Source: Mycoplana azooxidifex
Lineage (GTDB): Bacteria > Pseudomonadota > Alphaproteobacteria > Rhizobiales > Rhizobiaceae
Assembly: GCF_014196765.1 (NCBI RefSeq)
Contig: NZ_JACIEE010000002.1
Location: 556,616 to 620,615 of the forward strand
Reading direction: 5' to 3'
DNA: 64,000 nucleotides
Shown piece after piece: positions 35,110 through 44,089 of this stretch. Position 1 is the first letter of the stretch, and each line of letters opens with the position of its first letter. A program made the translations under genes and the position numbers. The notes under the pieces were generated by a model. That model did not search any database, had not been told where the DNA came from, and saw only the letters and a list, made by a program, of their open reading frames with translations.

Positions 35110-35486
35110 TGGAAGTTCCCTTCAGCCTGCTGATCGGCATCTTCTTCGCCGCCGCCGTCTACCTGATGCTGTCGAAGTTCCTCGTGCGCATCCTGCTCGG
35201 CGTCGCCATCCTCGGAAACGCGGTAAACCTGCTGCTCTTCACCACCGGCCGGATCGTGCGTGAGGTCCCGCCGATCATCCCCGCCGCATTCGACCACCAG
35301 GTGGCGGTGACAGCGAATCCGCTGCCGCAGGCGCTGATCCTGACGGCGATCGTGATCTCGTTCTCGTTCTTCGCCTTCCTGCTGGTGCTCTCCTACCGCG
35401 CCTTCCAGGACCTCGGCACCGACAACGCCAACGAGATGCGCGTCGCCGAACCCGCGGCCGATATCGCGCCGCCGACGGGATACTAG
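35109..35486 (+). CDS. mrpC: Mrp/Pha antiporter subunit C
   Basis: 125 aa NuoK-like subunit with three helices. Conserved features are YLMLSKFLVRILLGVAILGNAVNLLLFTTGR and DPLPQALILTAIVI-type residues, here ANPLPQALILTAIVISFSFFAFLLVL. The start shares one base with the mrpB stop. The C-terminal ~25 residues are polar and variable. The mrpD gene follows after four bases. Confidence 0.96.
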   Translation: MEVPFSLLIGIFFAAAVYLMLSKFLVRILLGVAILGNAVNLLLFTTGRIVREVPPIIPAAFDHQVAVTANPLPQALILTAIVISFSFFAFLLVLSYRAFQDLGTDNANEMRVAEPAADIAPPTGY

Positions 35487-35490
35487 ACAG

Positions 35491-37050
35491 ATGGCCGCTC
35501 CTGCCGCTTCCGCGATCGATCTTTCCAAGGCGCTGGTGCTTGCGCCGCCGGCCCTTGCCGACTGGCTGGTGATCCTCCCGGTCGCCTGGTGCCTGGCGAG
35601 CGGTGCCATCCTCTTGATGCTGCGCAAGAACGTGCGGCTGCAGCCGCCGCTGGCGGTCGCGGCCCTCGTCGTCCTTCTTGTGCTCGATGCGCTGCTGCTC
35701 TGGCGGGTGATCGATGGCGGCCCGGTGACCATGGTCATGGGGCGGTGGCTGCCGCCCTTCGGCATCGCCTTCACCGTGGATCTCGCCGGCGCCCTGTTCG
35801 CCCTGTTCTCGGCGCTGGTGGCCCTTGCCGGCGGCATCTACGCGGCAGAGAGCATAGATGCCTCCGGCCGCCGCTACGGCTTCTACCCGTTCCTGATGCT
35901 GCTGATGGCCGGCGTCTCCGGGGCGTTCCTGACCGGCGACATCTTCAACCTCTACGTCTGGTTCGAGGTGCTGCTGATCTCCTCCTTCGGCCTTTTGGTG
36001 CTCGGCTCGGAGCCCAGGCAGATCGACGGCGCGGTCAAGTACGCCTTCCTCAACCTGATCGCCACGACGCTGTTCCTGATCGCGGTCGGCTATCTCTACG
36101 GCCTGTTCGGCACCCTCAACATGGCCGACATCGCCGCGAAGGCGGGCGAGCGCCGCGGTGACCTGCCACTGATGACGCTCGGCGTCCTGTTCGTGCTGGC
36201 CTTCGGCATGAAGGCCGCCGCCTTCCCGGTCAATTTCTGGCTTCCCGCCTCCTATCACACGCCGCGCATCGTCGTGTCTGCGCTGTTCGCCGGTCTTCTG
36301 ACCAAGGTCGGCATCTACGCGCTGATCCGCGTCATGGTCATGCTCTTTCCGGTCGAGGGCGACGAACTGAGCTTCGTGATCGCGGCAGCGGCGGCTGCGA
36401 CGATGATCTTCGGCGCACTCGGTGCCATCGGCCAGAGCGACACCCGCCGCCTGCTCGGCTATCTCGTGATCTCCGGCATCGGCGTGATGCTCGCCGGCAT
36501 CGCCGTCGGCGGCCCCGGCGGCGTCGGCGGCGCGCTGTTCTATGCGCTGCATTCCATGGTGGTGATGACCGCGCTCTACATGGCGACCGGCGTCGCCGGG
36601 CGCCTGTCCGGCGCGTTCGACCTGAACCGGGCCGGCGGGCTCTATGGGCGCACCGCCTTCTTCTCCGCCCTGTCGCTGGTCCTCTTCCTTTCCGTCTCCG
36701 GCATGCCGCCGTTTTCGGGCTTCTGGCCGAAGGTGATGGTCGCCAAGGCCGCGATCGACATCGGCGCCTGGTGGCTGGCGGGGACGGTGCTGCTGACCGG
36801 TTTCCTCACCATGATCGCCGTCGGCCGGGTCTGGGTGCTGGCCTACTGGCGTCCGGCCAATATACCCGCCGCACCGGGCGAAGGCGCCCCGCGCACGAGC
36901 GCCATGCTGTCGCTGTCGGCGCTGGCGCTGGTGACGGTGCTGGTCGGCCTCTTTCCCGATCCGCTGCTGCAGCAGGTCCAGCAGGCGGCGAGCGGGCTGG
37001 CGGAGCCTTCCGCCTATGTGAACTCGGTCTTTCCACAAGGAGCGCGATGA
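35491..37050 (+). CDS. mrpD: Mrp/Pha antiporter subunit D
   Basis: 519 aa NuoN/NuoL-like proton-channel subunit with about 14 helices. Signature regions are [22 protein letters not shown] with its key glutamate, [21 protein letters not shown] with its conserved lysine, [19 protein letters not shown] and [23 protein letters not shown]. It starts a few bases after mrpC and overlaps mrpE by four bases (ATGA). Confidence 0.96.
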   Translation: MAAPAASAIDLSKALVLAPPALADWLVILPVAWCLASGAILLMLRKNVRLQPPLAVAALVVLLVLDALLLWRVIDGGPVTMVMGRWLPPFGIAFTVDLAGALFALFSALVALAGGIYAAESIDASGRRYGFYPFLMLLMAGVSGAFLTGDIFNLYVWFEVLLISSFGLLVLGSEPRQIDGAVKYAFLNLIATTLFLIAVGYLYGLFGTLNMADIAAKAGERRGDLPLMTLGVLFVLAFGMKAAAFPVNFWLPASYHTPRIVVSALFAGLLTKVGIYALIRVMVMLFPVEGDELSFVIAAAAAATMIFGALGAIGQSDTRRLLGYLVISGIGVMLAGIAVGGPGGVGGALFYALHSMVVMTALYMATGVAGRLSGAFDLNRAGGLYGRTAFFSALSLVLFLSVSGMPPFSGFWPKVMVAKAAIDIGAWWLAGTVLLTGFLTMIAVGRVWVLAYWRPANIPAAPGEGAPRTSAMLSLSALALVTVLVGLFPDPLLQQVQQAASGLAEPSAYVNSVFPQGAR

Positions 37051-37523
37051 TGGTGACCCTCTTCACCGGGATCGTCTTCGCCATCGTCTGGGCGGCCGTC
37101 ACCGGCAGCCTCTCGCCGCTGAATGTTGTCCTCGGCTTCCTGCTCGGCCTGATGGCGCTCTGGATCATCCGCCGCGATTTCGCCGGCACGCGCACGGTCG
37201 TCCGGCCGGGCAAGCTGCTTTCGCTCCTGGCCCTGTTCGTCAAGGAACTGGCGCTGTCGGCCTGGCGCGTCGCCGTCCTGGTCGCCAGCCCGAAGATGGA
37301 CCTGCGGCCCGGCATCTTCGCCTATCCCCTGAAGGTGGACCGCGACATCGAGATCACGCTTCTTGCCAACCTGATCACGCTCACCCCCGGCACGCTGTCG
37401 GTGGACGTCTCCGAAGACCGCCGCTTCCTCTATGTCCACGCGCTCGATTGCTCCGATCCCGCAGCCGTCAAGCGCGACATCGCCACAGGCTTCGAACGCA
37501 AGATCCTGGAGGCCCTTCGCTGA
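37047..37523 (+). CDS. mrpE: Mrp/Pha antiporter subunit E
   Basis: 158 aa. Two N-terminal helices are followed by a cytoplasmic domain with the family pattern [29 protein letters not shown] and [30 protein letters not shown]. Two adjacent ATG codons are available; the first overlaps the mrpD stop. The gene ends in TGATG, sharing one base with mrpF. Confidence 0.96.
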   Translation: MMVTLFTGIVFAIVWAAVTGSLSPLNVVLGFLLGLMALWIIRRDFAGTRTVVRPGKLLSLLALFVKELALSAWRVAVLVASPKMDLRPGIFAYPLKVDRDIEITLLANLITLTPGTLSVDVSEDRRFLYVHALDCSDPAAVKRDIATGFERKILEALR

Positions 37524-37912
37524 TGACCGCCGAGACCTTCGCCCAAGCCATCGTCCTGTTCGCCTGCTCGGTCGCGCTGTTCCTGATGTGCGTCGCCTTC
37601 TTCCTCACCGTCTGGCGCGTCATCAGCGGCCCGACGCTGCCGGACAGGATCGTCGCGCTCGACATGCTGGTGGCGATCGCGATCGGCTTCCTCGCGGTGA
37701 TCGCGATCAAGACCGGCTTCAATCTCTATATCGACATCGCCATCTCGCTCGGCCTGGTCGGCTTCCTGGCCACCGTCGCCCTTGCCCGCTTCGTGCTCAC
37801 CCAGGGCATGCCGGAGGACGACCGCGATCCGCTCGCCACCACCGGGGCGCGCCACGGCAAGGGACCGACGCAGCGCAAGCAGCGTCCCACCAGGCGGGGG
37901 AGGGCGCGATGA
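37523..37912 (+). CDS. mrpF: Mrp/Pha antiporter subunit F
   Basis: 129 aa with three helices. The conserved core is [31 protein letters not shown], containing the functionally important aspartates of MrpF. The C-terminal ~35 residues are a basic, polar tail ([17 protein letters not shown]), longer than in many homologues. The start shares one base with the mrpE stop and the stop overlaps mrpG by four bases. Confidence 0.95.
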   Translation: MTAETFAQAIVLFACSVALFLMCVAFFLTVWRVISGPTLPDRIVALDMLVAIAIGFLAVIAIKTGFNLYIDIAISLGLVGFLATVALARFVLTQGMPEDDRDPLATTGARHGKGPTQRKQRPTRRGRAR

Positions 37913-38250
37913 TGGCGGTCGTGTTTGCGCTCGTCGTGGCCGTCATGCTGATCGGCGGCGGGATCTTCACCCTGCTGGCCGCGGTCGGCGTCGTCCGCCT
38001 GCCGGACGTCTACACCCGCATGCATGCCGCCTCGAAGGCGGGCACGGTCGGATCGGGGCTCATGCTGGTCGCCGCCGGCCTGCATGCCGGCGAGTTCGCC
38101 GTCCTCGCCCGCGCCTTCGCCGGCTTCTTCTTTTTCGTCCTCACCGCGCCCGTGGCGGCGCATCTCGTGGCCAAGGCCGCGCACCATGCCGGCTACCGCC
38201 TCTCGCGCGGCGCCACCTGCGACGACATGCGCGATCACACGAAGAAGTGA
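37909..38250 (+). CDS. mrpG: Mrp/Pha antiporter subunit G
   Basis: 113 aa with three helices. The sequence [34 protein letters not shown] is the unmistakable MnhG signature, and the third helix is [20 protein letters not shown]. It is the last gene of the operon. Every junction from mrpA to mrpG except mrpC-mrpD overlaps, so the seven subunits should be made from one message in near-equal amounts. Confidence 0.96.
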   Translation: MMAVVFALVVAVMLIGGGIFTLLAAVGVVRLPDVYTRMHAASKAGTVGSGLMLVAAGLHAGEFAVLARAFAGFFFFVLTAPVAAHLVAKAAHHAGYRLSRGATCDDMRDHTKK

Positions 38251-38535
38251 TGGGGTGCCGGGGGCTCGAACGGCCCCGAAAAACTCGACTTTTTCTCGGG
38301 ATTTCACCCATATGGGGGATGTACAAGATTCATTTGATCTTGGCCAAAATAATATTGGACTTTGGTATAAACGATGCTATTCCACTTCAAGTAAAGCTGC
38401 TGTGTTGAATTTGCTTGCGCGAAGAGCTCCAGTCTAAGTTGCGACCATTCTAAAGTGCTCTTTTCCCGGCGCGGTTGTGACAAAGATTTGGGTAGCCGAG
38501 GGGCGCTCCGGTTACGGAAGTAATATTAGCGACTA

Positions 38536-38586
38536 GTGAAGTCTGCCCTTGTGGGGGCGTCCTTTCATGGATGCGGGCAGCTTCAC
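38536..38586 (+). promoter_or_regulatory. Long stem-loop in the mucR leader
   Basis: GTGAAGTCTGCCC pairs with GGGCAGCTTCAC, leaving one bulged T and a 26-base loop containing GTGGGGGCGTCCTTTC. It lies about 90-140 bases upstream of the mucR start. It could be a 5' UTR control element or part of a small RNA. I do not match it to a named RNA family. Confidence 0.4.
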
Positions 38587-38634
38587 CCAGCCAAACCAAG
38601 GTATGCTTTGCAAAAGAGCGTAGTTTGTTCCGCT

Positions 38635-38648
38635 CTCGCGTACGCGAG
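38635..38648. promoter_or_regulatory. Perfect 14 bp palindrome before mucR
   Basis: CTCGCGTACGCGAG is an exact palindrome ending 29 bases before the mucR start codon. It may be an operator or a short leader hairpin. Confidence 0.4.
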
Positions 38649-38677
38649 TCGGGCGGTTCGACCCACAGGAGAAGAAG

Positions 38678-39115
38678 ATGACTGAGATTTCCGACGGTAA
38701 CGGTGCCAATCTGCTAGTTGAGCTGACAGCCGATATCGTTGCCGCCTATGTCAGCAACCACGTTGTTCCGGTTGCAGAGCTTTCGACCTTGATTGGCGAT
38801 GTGCATGCCGCACTGAACAACACCTCGCAACCCGCTGTCGTCGCCGAGGCCCCCGTCCAGGCAGAGAAGCCCAAGCCCCCCGTTCCGATCCGCAAGTCGG
38901 TCCAGAACGATTACATCATCTGCCTCGAGGACGGACAGAAGTTCAAGTCGCTCAAGCGCCACCTGATGACCCACTACGGGATGACCCCCGAAGAATACCG
39001 CGAGAAGTGGGACCTGCCGGCAGACTATCCGATGGTCGCCCCCGCCTATGCCGAAGCGCGCTCGCGCCTCGCCAAGGAAATGGGCCTCGGCCAGCGCCGC
39101 AAGGCCAAGCGCTGA
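38678..39115 (+). CDS. mucR: MucR/Ros family zinc-finger transcriptional regulator
   Basis: 145 aa. The N-terminal oligomerisation region is residues 1-50 and a Pro/Glu linker follows. The zinc-finger DNA-binding domain has ligands C82, D85, H95 and H99 in [22 protein letters not shown], then the family's [25 protein letters not shown]. MucR/Ros proteins are heterochromatin-like repressors of exopolysaccharide, motility and virulence or symbiosis genes that bind AT-rich DNA and repress themselves. AGGAGAAG precedes the ATG. AT-rich DNA lies on both sides of the gene. Confidence 0.96.
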   Translation: MTEISDGNGANLLVELTADIVAAYVSNHVVPVAELSTLIGDVHAALNNTSQPAVVAEAPVQAEKPKPPVPIRKSVQNDYIICLEDGQKFKSLKRHLMTHYGMTPEEYREKWDLPADYPMVAPAYAEARSRLAKEMGLGQRRKAKR

Positions 39116-39494
39116 CGCTTCGCTGCGGAGCCCGGCCGGGCTTCGCGCAAACATGCGCAGGCCGGGGCATCGTCCCCGCCGCGCTTTCCTGCGGGGCCTC
39201 CCCGACCCCGGGACCGCTCCCGTGCCCTTTCTCCCCCAGCCGATCCTTTGCGCCGATGCGGGCATGATGTCCGTGTCGCGTTGGCGTTTTCGCGCTGGCG
39301 ACGGCGGCGACGGGATGCGCGCAGGCCCTATCCAGGCCGTTGCAGATAAATGAAGAGAGGAAAATAAACCTATATTGGGGATAATGATCTGAGTTTTCCC
39401 TGATTATTCAATGAACGGTTGTACCGCTGCGCTTCATTCGTCCCCGTTTCCTTCGTAGGGTGTATGAATAAATTCCTACAAAGGAGTAGCGCCC
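39116..39494. other. AT-rich promoter region of the DnaA domain IV-like gene
   Basis: About 380 bp. The right half (39345-39490) is AT-rich with TATATT, TGATTATTCA and TGAATAAATT tracts. This is similar to the region before mucR, so MucR control of the next operon is plausible. No gene seen. Confidence 0.45.
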
Positions 39495-39989
39495 ATGCAA
39501 GACACAGCTTCCTCTTCCGTTTCCGCCCCCTCTCACGACCCCGCCTATGATCCGAACGCACGTCCGGGCCGGACCAGCCGCGCCGGCGCAAGGCTGCGGG
39601 CCAGGAGCGACCGGCTGCATGCCATAGCCTTCACCGGGGCGGGCAGGTTCCACCACGCCGAGCCGTCCGCCCGTTCGGTCTGCCGCACCGTGCGCCAGCT
39701 CGTGGCCGAGCTCCTGCAGCTCGCAGCCGAGCGGCCGCCGCAGCGACGCGACGGCAGGCGGCCCGCCGCCCATGTCCGCCAGGTCGCCATGTACATCTGC
39801 CACGTGGCGCTGCAACTGTCCTTCGCCGACATCGGCCAGGCCTTCGGCCGCGACAGGACCACGGTCAGCCACGCCTGCAACGTGGTCGAGGACCGCCGCG
39901 ACGACCGCGCCTTCGACGATTTCGTGGCAACGGTCGAGCGCATCACGCTCGCCGTCTTCGCCATCTCCGGGCCGGCAGAACATGAATAA
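39495..39989 (+). CDS. Orphan DnaA domain IV-like DNA-binding protein
   Basis: 164 aa. A basic, low-complexity N-terminus is followed at about residues 90-140 by a helix-turn-helix closely resembling the DnaA C-terminal DNA-binding domain: RQVAMYICHVALQLSFADIGQAFGRDRTTVSHACNVV. The GRDRTTVSHA stretch mirrors the DnaA-box recognition signature (GGRDHTTVLHA). No AAA+ ATPase domain is present, so it cannot be an initiator itself. It may bind DnaA-box-like sites as a regulator. AAGGAG lies nine bases before the ATG. It overlaps the next gene by eight bases. Confidence 0.88.
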   Translation: MQDTASSSVSAPSHDPAYDPNARPGRTSRAGARLRARSDRLHAIAFTGAGRFHHAEPSARSVCRTVRQLVAELLQLAAERPPQRRDGRRPAAHVRQVAMYICHVALQLSFADIGQAFGRDRTTVSHACNVVEDRRDDRAFDDFVATVERITLAVFAISGPAEHE

Positions 39990-40821
39990 GACCGGCAAGC
40001 CGTCCGCGATCCCAGCGAGGAAGCCGCTGGCAGCACTCCTGCGCTTCCTGGCAACGGCGGGCGAGGCGGAGGTCTCCGGCGAGGATCCCTTGCTTCTAGT
40101 CGCAGCCGGAGGCCGGCAGGCGACGGCCGCGGTGTCCGTGGTCGCACAGGCGCTCAGCCTCGGCCTGGCGATCCGCGACGCCGGCAGGCTCAAGGCCTCG
40201 CCTGAGACCCGCAGCCACCTGCGGCGCCTGATGGCCGGCGCCGACGGCTACCTCGACCAGCACCGCGACGTCGCCGAGCGCACGCTCGTGACAGTCGCAG
40301 GACGCGAGCGCGTCAGCGTCAACCAGCTGGAATCGCCGCTTGCGGCGCTGTCACGCCTGAAGGACAAGGCCGGCGCGCCGTTTCTCCCCGAGCCTGCGAT
40401 CGCAGCCGGGGAGCGGCTGGCGCGCGATTTCACCCGCGCCGGCCTGCAGCCGCGGCTGACCATGAGCTGGGAGCCGCGCCTCGCCGGCCGCAACGGCGGC
40501 GAGCTCGGCCAGGCGCGCGACCTTTCCGACACCGCGGTTGCCGCGCGCGGGCGCCTGCAGCAGGCGATCGCGGCGATGGGGCCGGAACTGTCGGGCGTCG
40601 CCCTCGATGTCTGCTGCTTCATGAAGGGGCTGGAGACGGTGGAGCGGGAACGCCAGTGGCCGGTGCGCTCGGCCAAGCTGATGCTGCGCGCCGCCCTGAT
40701 GGCGCTCTCGCGTCACTATGCTCCCGAAGGAAAGCCCAGGCCGCGAAGCCACGCCTGGGGCGCGGAGGGATACCGGCCGGAGATGTCGGGCTGCCTCGAC
40801 CGGCAGGCTGCGCCGGACTGA
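39982..40821 (+). CDS. DUF6456 domain protein
   Basis: 279 aa, cytoplasmic. An N-terminal segment resembling a winged helix (KPLAALLRFLATAGEAE... VVAQALSLGLAIRDAG) is followed by a central region and a C-terminal DUF6456-type domain (LSGVALDVCCFMKGLETVERERQWPVRSAKLMLRAALMALSRHY). The function is unknown. The start overlaps the DnaA-like gene by eight bases, so the two are almost certainly co-translated and may act together. This pairing recurs in rhizobia as far as I recall. Confidence 0.85.
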   Translation: MNKTGKPSAIPARKPLAALLRFLATAGEAEVSGEDPLLLVAAGGRQATAAVSVVAQALSLGLAIRDAGRLKASPETRSHLRRLMAGADGYLDQHRDVAERTLVTVAGRERVSVNQLESPLAALSRLKDKAGAPFLPEPAIAAGERLARDFTRAGLQPRLTMSWEPRLAGRNGGELGQARDLSDTAVAARGRLQQAIAAMGPELSGVALDVCCFMKGLETVERERQWPVRSAKLMLRAALMALSRHYAPEGKPRPRSHAWGAEGYRPEMSGCLDRQAAPD

Positions 40822-40893
40822 GGGACGCAGCCGCGAACCGGCGAACATGGAAAGGGGGCGGAACTGCTGCCTCACGCAGCGAGGCGGGCCGCC

Positions 40894-41313
40894 TCAGGCC
40901 GCGACGCGGACCGTGGCTTCCTCGCGGATGCGCCGGACCATCGAGCGCAGGCCGTTGGCGCGCTGGGAGGAGAGGTGTTCCACCAGCCCGATCTTGTCGA
41001 ACACGTCGATGGCGTCGGTGCGGGCGATCTCGGAGGCCGGCTTGCCGGAATAGACGGTCAGCACGATCGCCACGAGCCCGCGCACGATATGCGCGTCCGA
41101 ATCGCCCTCGAAGGTCAGCACGGGGTCGGCGCCGCCGTCGGAATGGGTGACGAGCCAGACCTGGCTGGCGCAGCCCTGCACCTTGTTCTGCGCCGTGCGC
41201 TTGTCCTCGGAAAGCTCCGGAAGCGCCTTGCCGAGCTCGATCACATAGCGGTAGCGGTCCTCCCACTCGTCGAGGTAGGCGAAGTCGTCGATGATCCGGG
41301 CAAGCTCTGTCAT
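40894..41313 (-). CDS. sufE: Sulfur acceptor protein SufE
   Basis: Takes persulfide sulfur from the cysteine desulfurase SufS and passes it to the SufBCD scaffold in Fe-S cluster assembly. 139 aa. The catalytic cysteine is C48 in NKVQGCASQVWLV, and the remaining SufE/YgdK fold motifs (FEGDSDAHIVRGLVAIVLTVYSGK) are complete. The rest of the suf operon is elsewhere. TGGAC precedes the ATG. It is a single gene. Confidence 0.96.
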   Translation of the reverse strand: MTELARIIDDFAYLDEWEDRYRYVIELGKALPELSEDKRTAQNKVQGCASQVWLVTHSDGGADPVLTFEGDSDAHIVRGLVAIVLTVYSGKPASEIARTDAIDVFDKIGLVEHLSSQRANGLRSMVRRIREEATVRVAA

Positions 41314-41504
41314 GTCACGTCCAATTGGCTTCTACCGGACATATAGTGCAGATGGGCGGCAATTTGAACCATTGGCCCGCACGACGAAAAAAAGACGCCG
41401 CGAGGCATGGGCTGTCCTCGCGGCGGTTGCAGAAGCAACAAGTCAGGCAGTTGAAAGCGCGCCGGTCAGGCGAAGGCGGCGCAGGTCGTTAAATTCAAAA
41501 GGCG

Positions 41505-41966
41505 TCAGCCGGCCGGATCGGGCCGGGGTGTCGGGATGGCGATGGTCTCGAGCATGGCGTCTTTGCCGGAGGCTGCCGGCTTTGCGGCAACCGTGCCGGT
41601 GACGACGCTGTCGGCGTCAGCTTCTGCCGCATCGGCCACCGTGGCCTCCGGCAGCGGCTGGTCGAGGGCGGCCGTCTGTTCGGCCGGGTCGGCGAACTGC
41701 GAGTCCAGCATCTTGTAGGCGACATGGGCGCCTTCGCGCGCCCGGTGGCCGAGGGCCACGAAGGTCTCGGCGCCCTTCTCGCAGACGTCGGGCTTCTGCA
41801 GGCACATGGCCGACAGGTAGGCGATCGCCTCGCTGGCCGCGCTCACGGTGTCGCCGAGCTCGACTGCGGGACCCTGCTCCAGCTTCTGCGTCGCGTCGGT
41901 GTCGAACAGCGGCAGCAGCACCAGTACGAGCGAGAACCAGAACGCTCCCTTGATCAGAAACCACAT
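41505..41966 (-). CDS. DUF5330 family membrane-anchored protein
   Basis: 153 aa. One N-terminal transmembrane helix (MWFLIKGAFWFSLVLVLLPLF) is followed by a periplasmic part with a cysteine pair (AMCLQKPDVCEKG) and the conserved FVALGHRAREGAHVAYKML. A Pro/Ala-rich tail follows. This matches the DUF5330 family of rhizobia, whose function is unknown. ATG 41966 is chosen because it starts the helix directly; ATG 41978 is an alternative, and the longer frame to 42119 is not supported. Confidence 0.8.
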   Translation of the reverse strand: MWFLIKGAFWFSLVLVLLPLFDTDATQKLEQGPAVELGDTVSAASEAIAYLSAMCLQKPDVCEKGAETFVALGHRAREGAHVAYKMLDSQFADPAEQTAALDQPLPEATVADAAEADADSVVTGTVAAKPAASGKDAMLETIAIPTPRPDPAG

Positions 41967-42496
41967 CGCCTTGCCCATCCTTGTTGGCGGTGCATGGTCC
42001 GACGGATCGGATCCATGCCCTGTCTGTCCGGCGCTGCTCTTCTCGGCCGCTGCCGCCTTGTCCGTCCCGTGGTGCAAAAGCATTCGGGATCGTCGATGCG
42101 ATGATAGGGAATACACCAAAATGGCCCTTTGCGGGAATCACTCGGGTTTTCCTCAAAACTGCATAAAATTTGAATCAATGCTCGTCGCCGGACATTTACC
42201 TCAATATTTAGCGATCGGCGTTAAGCATCAAGGCAGGCAGCACTGGGGCAAGCCCCGGAAAGTTGGGGATTCCCTTCGGGCGCCGCTCGTCCCAGAGGTT
42301 AACAAGAACGAAAAAATGCCGCATTTCTAGACGCTTACCCGTCATTAACCACGAAATTCAAATGCCGTCGGTATCGGTTTGAAACGCGCCTTTTGGGCCT
42401 ATTTCCCCCTTTTCCGACCCGGCCTGTTTATCCTTTTCTAAGTCGCCGGTGCGATTCTGCGACCACATAAAAGAACAACTGACGACAGGGTATTGC
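41967..42496. other. AT-richer divergent promoter region of the histidine kinase
   Basis: About 530 bp. From 42100 on it is less GC-rich than its surroundings. It contains TTAAC motifs near 42300 and 42344 (TTAA-N7-ATTC), reminiscent of CtrA half-sites, but no perfect CtrA box. No gene seen. Confidence 0.45.
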
Positions 42497-44089
42497 GTGC
42501 GTCTCTTGAGTGACATCGCTGACAGGATGGCGGCCTTCGCGGCAGCCGTTACGGGTGAGGCATGCGTCTCCGGAAACGGCGGCGCAGCGCCCGCCGGCCT
42601 GCGCGCGATCCTGCTTTCCTCTGCCGCAGCACTCCCGTTGTTGCCGCTGGCGCTCTCCACCGTCATGCCGGTTTCGGCCGCGCTGCCGGCCGGCGCCGCC
42701 CTTGCCGCGTCCGGCGGCCTGCTGGCGACGGCGGCGTCGTCGGTGCTGTCGCGCCGCCGCTTCGGCAAGGCCCCGGCCGCAGCAGCCCTGCAGGCCTCCG
42801 CCCCCGATCCTGCCGACTGCTACGATCTCTTCGCCGGCCTCGTCACGCTGCACGATCCGCGCGGCCACGTGACCGCGGTGCACGGCCGCGACCGCGAGGC
42901 GTTTCTGCGCTCCATGCGCGATCCGGCCGGCCGCGGCTTCATCGACCAGATCCACGTGTCCGACCGGCTCGGCTTCCTGCAGGCGATCGACCGCCTGCGC
43001 CAGGGGCAGGCCCATGTCACGGTCGATCTTCGCCTGGAGCAGGGCCGCCTGGAGCAGGGCCAGCCCGGCGACGGCGGTCCCCGGCTCCTGCATGTCCGCA
43101 TCGACATGACGGCGGTGCGCGATCAGGCCGGGCTGCTCGCCTCCATCGTCGCCCAGTCGCGCGATATCTCGTTCGAGGCGGAGCTTCGCCACGACAGTGC
43201 ACGCAAGGCCGCCGAGGCGGAATCGGCCAACGATGCCAAGACCCGCTTCCTCGCTGCCGTCAGCCACGAACTGCGCACGCCGCTGAACGCGATCCTCGGC
43301 TTTTCCGACATCCTCGCCGGCGAGTATTTCGGCAAGCTGCAAAACGACCGCCAGCGCGAATATGTCGGCCTCATCCACCAGTCCGGCGGCCATCTCCTGT
43401 CGGTCGTCAACACCATGCTCGACGTCAGCAAGATCGAGGCCGGCCGCTATGAGCTGGTGCTCGAGCCGTTCGCGGTCGCCGACAGCGTGCGGGCCTGCGA
43501 GCAGATGCTGGCGCTGCAGGCGCGCCAGAAGGGCGTGAAGCTGTCGAGCCGCGTGCCCTGCGACGTCGGCGAGGCGATCGCCGACCAGCGCGCGCTCCAG
43601 CAGATCTTGATCAATCTCGTCGGCAACGCGGTCAAGTTCACCGACAAGGGCGGCATGGTCATGATCGACGCGGCGCGCCTCGGGCGCGACCTCGTGATCA
43701 CGGTCAGCGATACCGGCATCGGCATCCCCGCCGAAAAGCTCGACCTGATCGGCCAGCCCTTCGTGCAGGTGGAGAACGAATATACCCGCAAGTACGAGGG
43801 CACCGGCCTCGGCCTGTCGCTGGTCAAGGGGCTCGTCGCCCTGCATGGCGGAACCTTCACCATCCGCAGCAATGCGGGCGAGGGCACGCGCATCATCGTC
43901 AGCCTGCCCGCGGACGGCTCCGGCACGGGCGAGACCGGCGAGCGCATTTTCGACAATGCCGGGGAATTTCCGCCGCGACTGTTTCCCCGCGGGAGAAACG
44001 ATGCAATACCGGCGTCCATGATGGAGGGATCCGTATCCAACGCTAGCGAGGGCAGGGGCCATGACGGCACGCGCGCGAAAACAGCCTGA
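42497..44089 (+). CDS. Membrane-associated sensor histidine kinase with PAS domain
   Basis: 530 aa. Two hydrophobic segments lie at about residues 35-85. A PAS-like sensor follows (DCYDLFAGLVTLHDPRGHVTAVHGRDREAF), then the HisKA domain with phospho-acceptor H257 in FLAAVSHELRTPLNAILGFSDIL. The HATPase domain shows the N box (INLVGNAVKFTDKG), G1 (VSDTGIGIP) and G2 (KYEGTGLGLSLVKGLV). The general form resembles the PleC/DivL/PdhS group of alphaproteobacteria, but assignment is not certain. I start at GTG 42497 (AGGG upstream) because related proteins begin with a similar RLLSDIA. No response regulator is adjacent. The 3' end overlaps the next gene. Confidence 0.88.
   Translation: MRLLSDIADRMAAFAAAVTGEACVSGNGGAAPAGLRAILLSSAAALPLLPLALSTVMPVSAALPAGAALAASGGLLATAASSVLSRRRFGKAPAAAALQASAPDPADCYDLFAGLVTLHDPRGHVTAVHGRDREAFLRSMRDPAGRGFIDQIHVSDRLGFLQAIDRLRQGQAHVTVDLRLEQGRLEQGQPGDGGPRLLHVRIDMTAVRDQAGLLASIVAQSRDISFEAELRHDSARKAAEAESANDAKTRFLAAVSHELRTPLNAILGFSDILAGEYFGKLQNDRQREYVGLIHQSGGHLLSVVNTMLDVSKIEAGRYELVLEPFAVADSVRACEQMLALQARQKGVKLSSRVPCDVGEAIADQRALQQILINLVGNAVKFTDKGGMVMIDAARLGRDLVITVSDTGIGIPAEKLDLIGQPFVQVENEYTRKYEGTGLGLSLVKGLVALHGGTFTIRSNAGEGTRIIVSLPADGSGTGETGERIFDNAGEFPPRLFPRGRNDAIPASMMEGSVSNASEGRGHDGTRAKTA

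Larger units (their letters stand above)
38251..38677. other. mrp operon end and long leader/promoter region of mucR
   Basis: The first ~50 bp contains GGGGC/GCCCC and CCCGAAAAA/TTTTTCTCGGG inverted repeats that may end the mrp transcript. From about 38320 to 38460 the DNA is unusually AT-rich with TATT-type tracts, the kind of sequence MucR/Ros proteins bind, so autoregulation is plausible. Two structured elements follow and are listed separately. No gene seen. Confidence 0.55.

Noticed and set aside
42290-42370. A CtrA binding site before the histidine kinase
   Set aside because: TTAA half-sites are present but none forms a full TTAA-N7-TTAA box, so I did not call a site.
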